A stretch of 64,000 nucleotides of DNA from Acidimicrobiales bacterium. Lineage in GTDB: Bacteria > Actinomycetota > Acidimicrobiia > Acidimicrobiales > SHLQ01. The notes under the pieces are model-generated. The model did not search any database. It worked only from the letters and a program-made list of their open reading frames with translations, and had not been told where the DNA came from. Below, one piece after another: positions 7,736 to 15,979 of this stretch (position 1 is the stretch's first letter; each line of letters starts with the position of its first letter). The translations under genes were made by a program, and so were the position numbers. Where the stretch lies: NCBI GenBank assembly GCA_020628865.1, contig JAHDEJ010000018.1:27857-91856 (forward strand). Direction: 5' to 3'.

Positions 7736-9205
7736 ATGACCACCCCCAGCGAGGCCACCGACACGGCACTCCCTCGCTGGCAGACGCCCAAGTGGCGGGC
7801 GTTCACCGCAATCGCGGTCACCTACATCACCATCGTCTTCGCCACCGCCTTCAGCTTTCTCGCCCTCCCCGCCATCGCCGAAGACTTCGACGTCACCCTC
7901 CGCGCCGTCGGCTGGATCGTCATCATCGAATCGCTCCTCGTCGCCGCGCTCCTGCTCCCCCTCGGCGGTCTCGCCGACGCAATCGGCGACAAACGGGTGC
8001 TCAGCATCGGCATCGCCATTTTCGGCGCCGGCACCCTCTTCGCCGGCCTCGCTCCCACCTTCGTCACCCTCATCGTCGCCCGCGTCATCATGGCGCTCGG
8101 CAACGCCCTGGTGCAGTCCGTCGGCACCGGCATGGTCGTCGCCGTGTTCCCGGCCAACGAACGCGGCCTCGCCATGGGCGCACAAACCTCCGCCGTCGCC
8201 ATCGGTTCCGCCGGCGCGCCGCTCCTCGGCGGCCTCGGCCTCGCCGTCCTCTCCTGGAACACCATGTTCCTCCTCCTGCTCATCCCCACAGCGCTCTCGT
8301 ACCTGGCCGCCCACACGCTCGTGCCCGACCACCAGCTGCGGGAGATCGACCCGGATCGCCGGTTCGACATCAGCGGCAGCGTGCTGTCCGCGCTCGCCGT
8401 CGCCGTCCTCGTCGTCACCATCAACAACCCCTTCTCGCTCGACTGGCTGTCGCCCGGCATCCTCGTCGGCGCCGCCACCGCAGCCGGCCTCCTCGCTGCG
8501 TTCATCCGCTGGGAACTCCGCACGGAACACCCGATGCTCGAGCTCCGCCTGTTCGCGATCTCCGTCTACCGCACGGCCGTGTCGCTGCGAGTCCTCGGGT
8601 TCCTGGCCTCGACCGTCACGAACCTGCTGCTCCCCGTCTACCTCCTCAGCTTCCGTCAGGCCGGTGCGGCGACCGCCGGGGTGATCCTCGCCGGCGCCGC
8701 CGTCGGCATGTTCATCGCCGCGCAGATCTCCGGACGGATGTACGACCGCTTCGGTCCTCGAGCCCCAACCCTCATCGGGCTCGGCCTGCAGACCGTGGTC
8801 AGCCTGGTGTTCGCCTTCTCCACCGACACGACCTCAATGTTCGTCATCGGCATCGGCACCGCCGTCTCCGGATTCGCGATGGGCATGTGGAACGTGCCGA
8901 ACAACGGGGCGATGCTCGGCGCAACTCCCCCGCAGTTCCTCGGCGTGGGTGGAGCCTTCACGAACGTGACCCGCACACTCGGCAACGTGCTCGGCCAGGC
9001 GATGGCAGCCACCGTGGTCGCGGGCGTGATGGCGGCGCAGGGGTTCGACATCCCCCTCGGCGAGCTCGACGAGAACCCGGCCGCCGGAATCGCATTCAAC
9101 GACGGCTGGCGCGTCGCCTACCTCATCGCTGCCGGACTCACCGTTGCCCTCATCGCCCTCGCCACTCGGCTCCCCGGCCGGGCCGAATCGAACGGACAGA
9201 GCTGA
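7736..9205 (+). CDS. MFS transporter, DHA2 (EmrB/QacA) type
   Basis: 489 residues with about 14 hydrophobic segments. Family marks include the loop 2-3 motif GGLADAIGDKRVL and the motif C-like GSAGAPLLGGLGLA in the fifth helix, typical of proton-driven antiporters. It probably exports a drug-like or metabolite compound; no substrate can be read from the sequence. It stands alone on its strand, and the only linked regulator candidate is the uncharacterised small coiled-coil protein across the divergent gap. Confidence 0.85.
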   Translation: MTTPSEATDTALPRWQTPKWRAFTAIAVTYITIVFATAFSFLALPAIAEDFDVTLRAVGWIVIIESLLVAALLLPLGGLADAIGDKRVLSIGIAIFGAGTLFAGLAPTFVTLIVARVIMALGNALVQSVGTGMVVAVFPANERGLAMGAQTSAVAIGSAGAPLLGGLGLAVLSWNTMFLLLLIPTALSYLAAHTLVPDHQLREIDPDRRFDISGSVLSALAVAVLVVTINNPFSLDWLSPGILVGAATAAGLLAAFIRWELRTEHPMLELRLFAISVYRTAVSLRVLGFLASTVTNLLLPVYLLSFRQAGAATAGVILAGAAVGMFIAAQISGRMYDRFGPRAPTLIGLGLQTVVSLVFAFSTDTTSMFVIGIGTAVSGFAMGMWNVPNNGAMLGATPPQFLGVGGAFTNVTRTLGNVLGQAMAATVVAGVMAAQGFDIPLGELDENPAAGIAFNDGWRVAYLIAAGLTVALIALATRLPGRAESNGQS

Positions 9206-9224
9206 CCAGCGGCGGATCAGCGAT

Positions 9225-9842
9225 TCAGCGGATCAGCTCGGCATCGCTGCCAACAGCGCCGGTCCAGCAATACAGAAGCACGGTTGGCGTGACACCGAAA
9301 TCCTGCGAGTGAACGTCCCACGGCTTGTTGTGGACGGCATCGCCGGGCACGGTCGGCACCGCCACGCCGGACGCTCCTGTGAAGGTCGGCTCGCCATGGA
9401 GCACGTGGTACAACTCTTCCGCCTCGTGGCGATGCGCCGGATAGTGCTGGTGCGGACCCCACACACCGATCCCGATCCGCACCGACGGCTCTTCAACAAT
9501 CGCTCCCGGTCCGACCAACTGCACGTAGCCGTAGTTGTCGAGATAGTCGGCGCTCAACACGTCGAGGTAGCTGGCGGTTCGGCGCCACGGCAGCATTGGG
9601 GCGAGCCGTTGGAACTCCTCAAGCAAGGGGTCGATCACCGGGTCGCCCGTTGGCTGCACAGCCTCGAGGTGGCGTGCGACGGGTAGCGACACGGCTCCAA
9701 CCGTCTCCGGTGAAGCTGCCCGGTCAAGTACGTCGAGCACCTCGGCGACCATCGGATACTCCGGCACCACCGATCGGCTGCGATGGAACACGGCGATGCG
9801 CGCCAGCAACTCGTCGATCATGTCCGCCACGCTAGTTGCCAC
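9225..9842 (-). CDS. Cupin protein of the DMSP-lyase (DddQ/DddL-like) family
   Basis: 205 residues: a helical N-terminal part, then YLDNYGYVQLVGP (92-112) and a cupin with HYPAHRHEAEELYHVLHG (133-150) and PGDAVHNKPWDVH (167-178). The set H137, H139, E143, Y145 and H171 matches the metal-binding and catalytic layout of DddQ-type lyases, which cleave dimethylsulfoniopropionate to dimethyl sulfide and acrylate. The N-terminal PWR...DNY...GP pattern is also family-like. The start is GTG 9842, with internal GTG 9830 or ATG 9821 as alternatives. It is divergent from the enolase-led operon across only 42 bp, so shared regulation is likely. A related cupin lyase with another substrate is the main alternative. 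Confidence 0.7.
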   Translation of the reverse strand: MATSVADMIDELLARIAVFHRSRSVVPEYPMVAEVLDVLDRAASPETVGAVSLPVARHLEAVQPTGDPVIDPLLEEFQRLAPMLPWRRTASYLDVLSADYLDNYGYVQLVGPGAIVEEPSVRIGIGVWGPHQHYPAHRHEAEELYHVLHGEPTFTGASGVAVPTVPGDAVHNKPWDVHSQDFGVTPTVLLYCWTGAVGSDAELIR

Positions 9843-9884
9843 CGCCCACTGGACGAACGTTCAGTTTGACCGTAGCGTTCGACC

Positions 9885-11084
9885 ATGGCCGCCATCGCCG
9901 AACGCACGCCCGTACCCATCGCCTCGGTCGAAGCGCTGATCGTCGCCGTGCCCGCCGAGGGCAACGCCTTCGCCGAAGGCGAAGAAGAGACGCTGCTCGT
10001 TCGCATCACCGACGAAGACGGCACGTGCGGCATCGGCGAATCCGTGTGCACGCCCAAGGTCGTGCAGGCGATGATCGAGCAGGAGACCATCCACTTCTGG
10101 AGCCAGGGCATCGGCGACCTGCTCGTCGGCGCCGACCCCGTCGAAGCCCGAGCGCTCTACGACCGGATCTACCACGGCAGCTTCTACCACGGCCGCCGCG
10201 GCACCTTCATCCAGGCCATGTCGGCCGTTGACATCGCCCTCTGGGACCTCGCCGGCAAGCAGCTGGGCGTGCCCGTCTACAAGCTGCTCGGCGGCGCCCG
10301 CACCGACCGAATCCGCCCGTACGCCACCTGCTACCCGGGCGACATCTACGACGGGCCGATGACCCCCATCGTCGACGAGATCGCCCGCCAGGCCGAGATC
10401 GCCGTGGACCAGGGCATCACCGCCATCAAGGTCCCCGTGCTCTTCGGCGACACCACCACCGACAAGCAGATCGTCCAGTTCACCGCCGAGTGCCGGCGCA
10501 TGGTCGGCGACGACATCGTCCTCGCGCTGGACTTCGGCTACCGCTGGTGGGACTGGCACGACGCGGCGTGGACCATGCGCCGCATCGAGGAGCACGACAT
10601 CCACTTCGCGGAAGCGCCGCTGCGGCACGACGACCTGCACGGCCACGCCCGCCTCGCCGACGTCTCCCCCATCCGCATCGGTGGCGCCGAGTTCGCCGCC
10701 GGCCGCTGGGAGGTGCGCGAGTGGCTCGAGACCGGAGGCGTCTCCCTCGTGCAACCCGGCGTCAGCCGCGCCGGCGGCTTCACCGAGCTCATGCGCATCG
10801 CCGAGATGTGCGAGATGTACGGCGCCCAGCTGATGCCGCACAGCTTCGCCACCGGCATCACCGACGTCGCCAACTTCCATCTCCAGGCCGCATCGCTCAC
10901 GATCCCCATGGTCGAGTTCCGCAGCAGTCGACTCGGCCCGTCCCGCCTGCGCACCGAGCTCGTTTCGCCGCCCGAACCCGAGATCGTCGACGGCTACGCC
11001 GAGCTGCCAACAGGAGCCGGTCTCGGCGTCGAGCTGAACGAAGACCTCGTCGCCGCACACACCAAGGTCAGCGGTACCCCGTGA
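9885..11084 (+). CDS. Enolase-superfamily protein (mandelate racemase/muconate-lactonising type)
   Basis: 399 residues with the capping domain and barrel of the MR group. Metal ligands are D216, E243 and E269. The second-strand motif reads K182-V-P184 instead of KxK or KxR, and the strand-7 Asp of the His-Asp dyad is Gly (QPGVSRAGG, position 292) although H319 (MPHSF) remains. The enzyme could still bind a carboxylate and magnesium and abstract an alpha proton through Lys182, but its chemistry is probably not the standard racemisation. It opens an operon whose next four junctions are 4 bp overlaps. 4-hydroxyproline-betaine epimerase is a known superfamily member acting on betaines, which suggests the substrate class but is not proof. 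Confidence 0.8.
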   Translation: MAAIAERTPVPIASVEALIVAVPAEGNAFAEGEEETLLVRITDEDGTCGIGESVCTPKVVQAMIEQETIHFWSQGIGDLLVGADPVEARALYDRIYHGSFYHGRRGTFIQAMSAVDIALWDLAGKQLGVPVYKLLGGARTDRIRPYATCYPGDIYDGPMTPIVDEIARQAEIAVDQGITAIKVPVLFGDTTTDKQIVQFTAECRRMVGDDIVLALDFGYRWWDWHDAAWTMRRIEEHDIHFAEAPLRHDDLHGHARLADVSPIRIGGAEFAAGRWEVREWLETGGVSLVQPGVSRAGGFTELMRIAEMCEMYGAQLMPHSFATGITDVANFHLQAASLTIPMVEFRSSRLGPSRLRTELVSPPEPEIVDGYAELPTGAGLGVELNEDLVAAHTKVSGTP

Positions 11085-12115
11085 CCGAACCCGAGGTGCC
11101 ACTCGTTCCCGCAGACGACTCTGCCTCCTCCGCGGCATCGAAGCGGTGGCACCACGTTCCCGACCAGCCCGTCTCCACCGCGCCGTTCCTGCACTGGCCG
11201 CTGCGGCCGGCCGCAATCGCCCGCCACCTTGCGAGCGCATGGTGGCCGCTCGGCACCCGGGTACTCATGCTGATCACGGCAATCGTGATCTGGAACTGGT
11301 TCAGCCCGACACTTGCGGAGGCCGAATCGTTCCGCCTCGGTTGGATGGCCGAGATCTGGGTTCGCAACGTGGTGCTGATCGCCGCGTGCGCAGGCCTGCC
11401 GCATCTCTGGCTCTACGTCCTTCGCCGCCAGGACGACGACCTTCGCTTCGATGCCCGGCCGCTCGGCAAGAACAAGCGGCTCTTCCTCTTCAACGACCAG
11501 GTCAAGGACAACGCCTTCCTGAGCCTCGTGCCCGCGCCGCTCATCGGCACGCTGTGGGAGTCGCTCGGGTGGTGGGCCTACGCCAACGGCCACGCCTCGA
11601 TGATCTCCTTCGACGACAACCCGGTCTGGTTCATCGCCTTCTTTGCGATCGTCCCCGTCTGGTCGATCGTCTACTTCTCGCTCGGCCACTGGCTACTGCA
11701 CCGCGGGCCCGCCTACACCCACGTGCACTCCTGGCACCACAAGAACGTCAACGTCGGCCCGTGGTCCGGCCTGGCCATGCACCCCGGCGAACACGTCGTC
11801 CTCTACGGAGACGTGCTCTTCTTCCTGGTCATCGCCTCGCACCCCGTGCACTTCCTGTTCGCAATGATGCACCACTCCATGGGCGCGCCCCTGAGCCACA
11901 CCGGCTACGACGCGATGAAGGTCGGCCCCGTCACCCTTCCGGTCGGCGACTTCTATCACCAGCTCCATCACCGCTTCATCGAATGCAACTACGGCGGCCC
12001 CGAAGCACCGCTCGACGACTGGCTCGGCTCGCTGCACGACGGCACCACAGCCGGCGACGAGAAGATCGCCGCCCGCCGCCGCCAGCTGAGCGCCGCGAAG
12101 CGAGGCAACCAATGA
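11081..12115 (+). CDS. Membrane di-iron hydroxylase (fatty-acid hydroxylase/sterol desaturase superfamily)
   Basis: 344 residues with several membrane helices and the histidine clusters of the superfamily: HWLLHR, HSWHHK, MMHHSMGAPLSH and HQLHHRFIECNYG. These ligate a di-iron centre that hydroxylates or desaturates with O2. The start is GTG 11081, overlapping the enolase stop by 4 bp; the following gene overlaps it by 4 bp. In this context a small-molecule hydroxylation step seems likelier than lipid modification, but that is inference from neighbours. Confidence 0.82.
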   Translation: MTEPEVPLVPADDSASSAASKRWHHVPDQPVSTAPFLHWPLRPAAIARHLASAWWPLGTRVLMLITAIVIWNWFSPTLAEAESFRLGWMAEIWVRNVVLIAACAGLPHLWLYVLRRQDDDLRFDARPLGKNKRLFLFNDQVKDNAFLSLVPAPLIGTLWESLGWWAYANGHASMISFDDNPVWFIAFFAIVPVWSIVYFSLGHWLLHRGPAYTHVHSWHHKNVNVGPWSGLAMHPGEHVVLYGDVLFFLVIASHPVHFLFAMMHHSMGAPLSHTGYDAMKVGPVTLPVGDFYHQLHHRFIECNYGGPEAPLDDWLGSLHDGTTAGDEKIAARRRQLSAAKRGNQ

Positions 12116-13365
12116 TCGCCGAGCGGCACGACTCCCCGAACGACATCGAGGCGCACAACCCGTTCCTCGGCAACAACCTCGGCATCGACGGGTTGCCCGC
12201 CGTGACCGCCGCGGCCATCGGCGAACGAACGATCGAGGTCTCGTTCTCCGATGGCGCGTCACACGACTTCCACCATCAGTGGCTCCGCCTCGCCTGCTAT
12301 TGCCAGGCGTGCGGGAACCCCGCCGACGGCATCCGGTTCAGCACCGCCATCGACATCGACCCCGACGCTGCCCCAGCATCGATCTCCGCAATCGACAGGG
12401 GCCTCGAAGTGCACTGGACCGACGGCCACATCTCGACCTACGGAAACGACTGGCTCCTCCACCACGCCTACGACGGTGCCGCCGCCGAGCGTCGACGCAC
12501 GTGGCGGCCGACGCTCTGGCGCTCCGAACTCGCCGCCGCCTTCCCCACGATCGCCTGGATGGATGCAACCGACGGCGCAGCCGGCCACCTCCGTCTCCTG
12601 CAACTCCTTCGGGACTTCGGCATCGTCCAGATCGCCGACATGGGTCCTGCGCAGGAGCGCACCGAGGAGCTCGCCAACCTGGTCGGGCCGATCCACGAGA
12701 CCACCGTGTATGGCCGCATCTACGACGTGCAGGCCGAACCCGTCGCCAAGCTCGGCGCCAAAACCGGCATGGCCCAGGCCGTGCACATCGACGATGCCTT
12801 CTCCTATTCGCAGCCCGGCATCGACATTTTCCACTGCCTCGTCAACACCGCGGTCGGCGGCATGAGCACCTACGCGGACGGCTTCGCCATCGCCGACGCG
12901 ATCCAGTCCGAGGAGCCCGACGCCTTCGAACTCCTCACGACCGTGCCCATCAGCCACATCCGCCGCCACCCCGGCGAGATCGACATGCGGAACCGGGGTC
13001 CACTCATCTCACTCGACGAGTTCGGCCGGCTCAGCGGCATCCGCTACTTCGACCGAGCCCTCGCGCCGCTGGACTGCGCGCCAGAGCTCATCGAGCCGAT
13101 GCTCGACGCCATCCGCGCCTTCAACCGCCGCATGGTCGATCCGGCGTTCATCGCCCAGATTCGAGTGGCGCCCGGCAACGGCATGCTCATCGACAACCAC
13201 CGAGTCATGCACGGACGCACGGCCTTCGACCCCTCCGCCGGTCGCCACATCCGGCTCTGCCACGTACCCCGCGACGAGTTCCATGGCCGCCTCCGAGAGC
13301 TGAGCCGCACGCTCGACCCCGCCCACCACGACCTCCACCTGCCCCAGGGTTCAACGCTGTCGTGA
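12112..13365 (+). CDS. Gamma-butyrobetaine/trimethyllysine hydroxylase-like 2-oxoglutarate dioxygenase
   Basis: 417 residues. The N-terminal DUF971-type zinc domain has C62, C64 and C67 (LACYCQACG) and HH at 117-118. The C-terminal TauD-type jelly roll has H225-I-D227 and distal H367 (DNHRVMHGRTAF), with R381 available for 2-oxoglutarate. This two-domain layout is that of gamma-butyrobetaine hydroxylase and trimethyllysine hydroxylase, which hydroxylate trimethylammonium acids. Here it lies between a di-iron hydroxylase and aconitase X, so it probably hydroxylates a betaine-like or related acid that later enzymes dehydrate. ATG 12112 overlaps the previous stop by 4 bp. Confidence 0.85.
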   Translation: MIAERHDSPNDIEAHNPFLGNNLGIDGLPAVTAAAIGERTIEVSFSDGASHDFHHQWLRLACYCQACGNPADGIRFSTAIDIDPDAAPASISAIDRGLEVHWTDGHISTYGNDWLLHHAYDGAAAERRRTWRPTLWRSELAAAFPTIAWMDATDGAAGHLRLLQLLRDFGIVQIADMGPAQERTEELANLVGPIHETTVYGRIYDVQAEPVAKLGAKTGMAQAVHIDDAFSYSQPGIDIFHCLVNTAVGGMSTYADGFAIADAIQSEEPDAFELLTTVPISHIRRHPGEIDMRNRGPLISLDEFGRLSGIRYFDRALAPLDCAPELIEPMLDAIRAFNRRMVDPAFIAQIRVAPGNGMLIDNHRVMHGRTAFDPSAGRHIRLCHVPRDEFHGRLRELSRTLDPAHHDLHLPQGSTLS

Positions 13366-14618
13366 CCATCTCGCTCGACGACCAAGAGCAGCGGTGGCTG
13401 GACGGTGCCGACGGCGCCGCCATGCAGCTCGCCATGCGCCTCGTGCTCGCGGCTGCGGAGGTGAGCGACGCCACGTCGTTCGTGCCGATCGAGATGGCCC
13501 ACATCAACTCGTGCCACTACAGCGGACGACTCTCGCTCGACTTCGCCGAGTTCCTCCTGGCCGAGGGCGCCACGCTCGCCGTGCCCACCCACACCAATGC
13601 CAGCCTCATCTCCTGCACGTCGCCCCACGTCCGCCCCGAAGCCAGCACGCCCGACGAGGTCGCCGGTGCCCGGCGGGTGATGGAGATCTACGAACAGCTC
13701 GGCTGCTCCACGATGTGGACGTGCGCCCCGTACCAACAACCCGAAGGCCGCCCGGCGTTCGGAACGCATGTGGTGGGGTCAGAGTCGAACGCCGTGGGCT
13801 TCACGAACTCGGTCCTCGGCGCCCGCACGAACAAGTACGGCGACCTGCTCGACATCTCCGCCGCCATGGTCGGCCGGGTGCCGCTGGCGGGCCTGCACAC
13901 CGACGAGGGTCGGCGAGCCTCCCACGTGTTCGACGTGGGCGACCTGACCGCCGCCGAGATCGCCGACCCCAACCTGCCGCACCTGCTCGGAGTGGTGCTG
14001 GGCCGCACGGTCGGCTCCGGCATCGGCGTGATCGACGGACTCGCGTCGGCCTCCGAAGACGAGCTCAAGGCGATCGCCGCGGGTGCAGCCGCCGCCGGCG
14101 GGGTAGACATGTTCCACGTTGTCGGCATCACCCCGGAAGCCCCGACGCTCGACGCTGCGCTCCACGGCGCACCAGCTGCGCAGCACACCACGGTCACCAG
14201 CACGCACCTGCGCGAAGCGGGAGCGATGCTCACCACCGCCGCCGCCGGCGACGAGTCGCTCTCGGCCGTGTGCCTGGGCACGCCCCACTTCTCCATCGAC
14301 GAGTTCGTCGAGACGGTCGATCGGCTCGACGGCCGCCAGGTGGCCGACGGCGTCACCGTGATGATCACGACGAGCCGCGCCGTCGCCGCCGAACTGTCGC
14401 TCCGCGGACTCGCCGACACACTCGCCGCCGCCGGCGTGCAGGTCGTGCTGGACACGTGCACCTACTACCCGCCGCACCCGACCGGCCTCGACGGTCTCAC
14501 CATGACCAACTCAGCCAAGTGGGCCTACTACGGCCAGGGCATGCTCGGCGTCCCCATCGCCTTCGCCAGCCTCGAACACTGCCTCGAATCCGCCATCGCC
14601 GGCCGGAGACTCCAGTGA
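13362..14618 (+). CDS. Aconitase X large subunit (DUF521), dehydratase
   Basis: 418 residues of the AcnX large-subunit family. It begins LDDQEQRWLDGADGAAMQLAM and carries INSCHYSG, SLISCTSPHV, FTNSVLGARTNKYGD and, near the end, MTNSAKWAYYGQG, all characteristic blocks. AcnX enzymes use an Fe-S cluster to dehydrate hydroxy-acids; known members act on cis-3-hydroxy-L-proline or phosphomevalonate. GTG 13362 overlaps the dioxygenase stop by 4 bp. The small subunit is encoded just downstream, so this is the two-subunit type. A product hydroxylated by the two upstream oxygenases is a logical substrate. Confidence 0.88.
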   Translation: MTISLDDQEQRWLDGADGAAMQLAMRLVLAAAEVSDATSFVPIEMAHINSCHYSGRLSLDFAEFLLAEGATLAVPTHTNASLISCTSPHVRPEASTPDEVAGARRVMEIYEQLGCSTMWTCAPYQQPEGRPAFGTHVVGSESNAVGFTNSVLGARTNKYGDLLDISAAMVGRVPLAGLHTDEGRRASHVFDVGDLTAAEIADPNLPHLLGVVLGRTVGSGIGVIDGLASASEDELKAIAAGAAAAGGVDMFHVVGITPEAPTLDAALHGAPAAQHTTVTSTHLREAGAMLTTAAAGDESLSAVCLGTPHFSIDEFVETVDRLDGRQVADGVTVMITTSRAVAAELSLRGLADTLAAAGVQVVLDTCTYYPPHPTGLDGLTMTNSAKWAYYGQGMLGVPIAFASLEHCLESAIAGRRLQ

Positions 14619-14638
14619 CTCTTCCCTCTCTCCCCCAC

Positions 14639-14746
14639 AAGGTGCCTGGCACCTATCACCCCTTTAGGTGCCAGGCACCTACGAGGCGAATCGTTGATTT
14701 TTGGGGGTTTTGGTGCGCGAAGTGAACGCAAAGGTGCCAGGCACCT
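14639..14746. repeat. Three GGTGCC-GGCACC palindromes inside the operon
   Basis: AAGGTGCCTGGCACCT (from about 14639), AGGTGCCAGGCACCT (about 14668-14682) and AAGGTGCCAGGCACCT (14731-14746) lie between the large and small AcnX genes. They are the same element as at 14-209. The third copy falls within the likely first codons of the small-subunit gene. This is the only junction among the first six operon genes that is not an overlap, so the array probably inserted there. Confidence 0.85.
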
Positions 14747-15108
14747 GGTTGGTGGATGGGGCGGTGCACGGGGAGGTCGTGCGGCTCGATGAGGCGCTCA
14801 GTTTCTGGGGAGGGTTCGACGCGGCGACCGGGCGCATCATCGACCAGAGCCATCCGCAGCACGGCACCTCGCTCGCCGGCAAGGTCGTCGCCATGCCCGG
14901 CAGCCGCGGCAGCTCGGGAACGCCCGGTGTGCTCGGCGAGGCCATCCGCCGGGGAACCGGCCCCGCCGCGATGATCATCACCAAAGCCGACATCAACCTC
15001 GTCGCCGGCGCCCTCACCGCACAGGCCCTCTACGACACCACCTGCCCGATCCTGCTCGTCGACACCGACACGTTCGCCGAACTCCCCGACCGAATGGACA
15101 TGCCATGA
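14713..15108 (+). CDS. Aconitase X small subunit (DUF126)
   Basis: Up to 131 residues with the whole DUF126 pattern: SFWGGFDAATGRIIDQSHPQ, GSRGSSGTPGVLGEAIRRGTGPAAMI, then ALTAQALYDTTCPIL. It swivels over the large subunit to complete the dehydratase. Start choice is awkward. GTG 14713, 14722 and 14734 are in frame, and the family's first strand aligns with TWLVDGAVHGEVV, so the REP palindrome at 14731-14746 would be translated as KVPGT. GTG 14752 would avoid it but lose part of that strand. Its stop overlaps the next gene by 4 bp (ATGA). Confidence 0.85.
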   Translation: MREVNAKVPGTWLVDGAVHGEVVRLDEALSFWGGFDAATGRIIDQSHPQHGTSLAGKVVAMPGSRGSSGTPGVLGEAIRRGTGPAAMIITKADINLVAGALTAQALYDTTCPILLVDTDTFAELPDRMDMP

Positions 15109-15926
15109 AACCCGAGAAGTGGTCCGACCCCACCAAGAAGCTCTTCCCCCACCAGGTCGGCTTCACCGGCCCACCCATGGACTTCGACGCCGCGCCGTCC
15201 GACTTCCTGCGCATCAGCCCGCCCACCGTCGGCGCCCACGGCCGGCTCCTGCACGCTCCCGGCTACAGCCACCAGCTCGATCAGCGGGTCGACAACTTCC
15301 ACCAACTGGAAGAGGTCGTGCATTGCTTCTCCAACGCCGGCGCCGACGTGGTCGGTCAGGTCGGCACCAACTGGGTCCACGCCGGCGGCCGGGACGTGCA
15401 CGACATCCGCACCTACGTGGCCGAGATGACCGAGAAATACGAGACGCCGCTGCACATGGCCGGCCTCACGCTCGTCCAGGCGTGCGAGGCGATGGGCTAC
15501 GAGAAAGTCGCCCTCAACTCCGTCTACTTCTGGCCGGACTGGCGAGACGGCGTCGTCCGGTTTCTGCGCAGCGCCGGCATCGACGTCGTCTGGTACGGCA
15601 ACTTCGTCGACCAGGGCTGGTACGACGACCAGGAGGTCGTCAACGAGCTCACCTGGATCTTCCCCGGCGACCTCGCCCTGAAGTCGTGCCAGCACGCCGT
15701 CGAGCACGCGCCAGATGTTGACGCCGTGCTCGTCAACGGCATGTCCAACTACGTCAACGACGACGGCCTGCCGCAGCGATTCGTCAGCCTCGCCGCCGAC
15801 ATCGAAGCCGAGATCGACACCCCCGTCCTCGCCGCCGACATCACCCTCTACTGGCAGATCTACCGCACCCTCGGCGTCGCCCCCGAAGGCCGCCAGGGCT
15901 CGCTGCTCTCCACCCTCCAATCATGA
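15105..15926 (+). CDS. Aspartate/glutamate racemase-superfamily protein lacking canonical cysteines
   Basis: 273 residues resembling the maleate-isomerase/arylmalonate-decarboxylase branch: FRVSPPT-like entry (DFLRISPPTVGAHG), EEVVHCFSNAGADVVGQVG, MAGLTLVQACEAMGYEKVAL and DAVLVNGMSNY. Family enzymes use one or two cysteines at the ends of the Gly/Thr-rich loops. Here the first loop reads GQVGTNWVHAGG and the second VNGMSN, neither with Cys. It may isomerise or decarboxylate by another route, or be non-catalytic. It overlaps the AcnX small-subunit gene by 4 bp, which ties it to the pathway. Confidence 0.65.
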   Translation: MKPEKWSDPTKKLFPHQVGFTGPPMDFDAAPSDFLRISPPTVGAHGRLLHAPGYSHQLDQRVDNFHQLEEVVHCFSNAGADVVGQVGTNWVHAGGRDVHDIRTYVAEMTEKYETPLHMAGLTLVQACEAMGYEKVALNSVYFWPDWRDGVVRFLRSAGIDVVWYGNFVDQGWYDDQEVVNELTWIFPGDLALKSCQHAVEHAPDVDAVLVNGMSNYVNDDGLPQRFVSLAADIEAEIDTPVLAADITLYWQIYRTLGVAPEGRQGSLLSTLQS

Positions 15927-15979
15927 ACAACAACGCAACCACGGATGCTCGGGCGGAAGTCCCGACGAAAGGACAGCCA

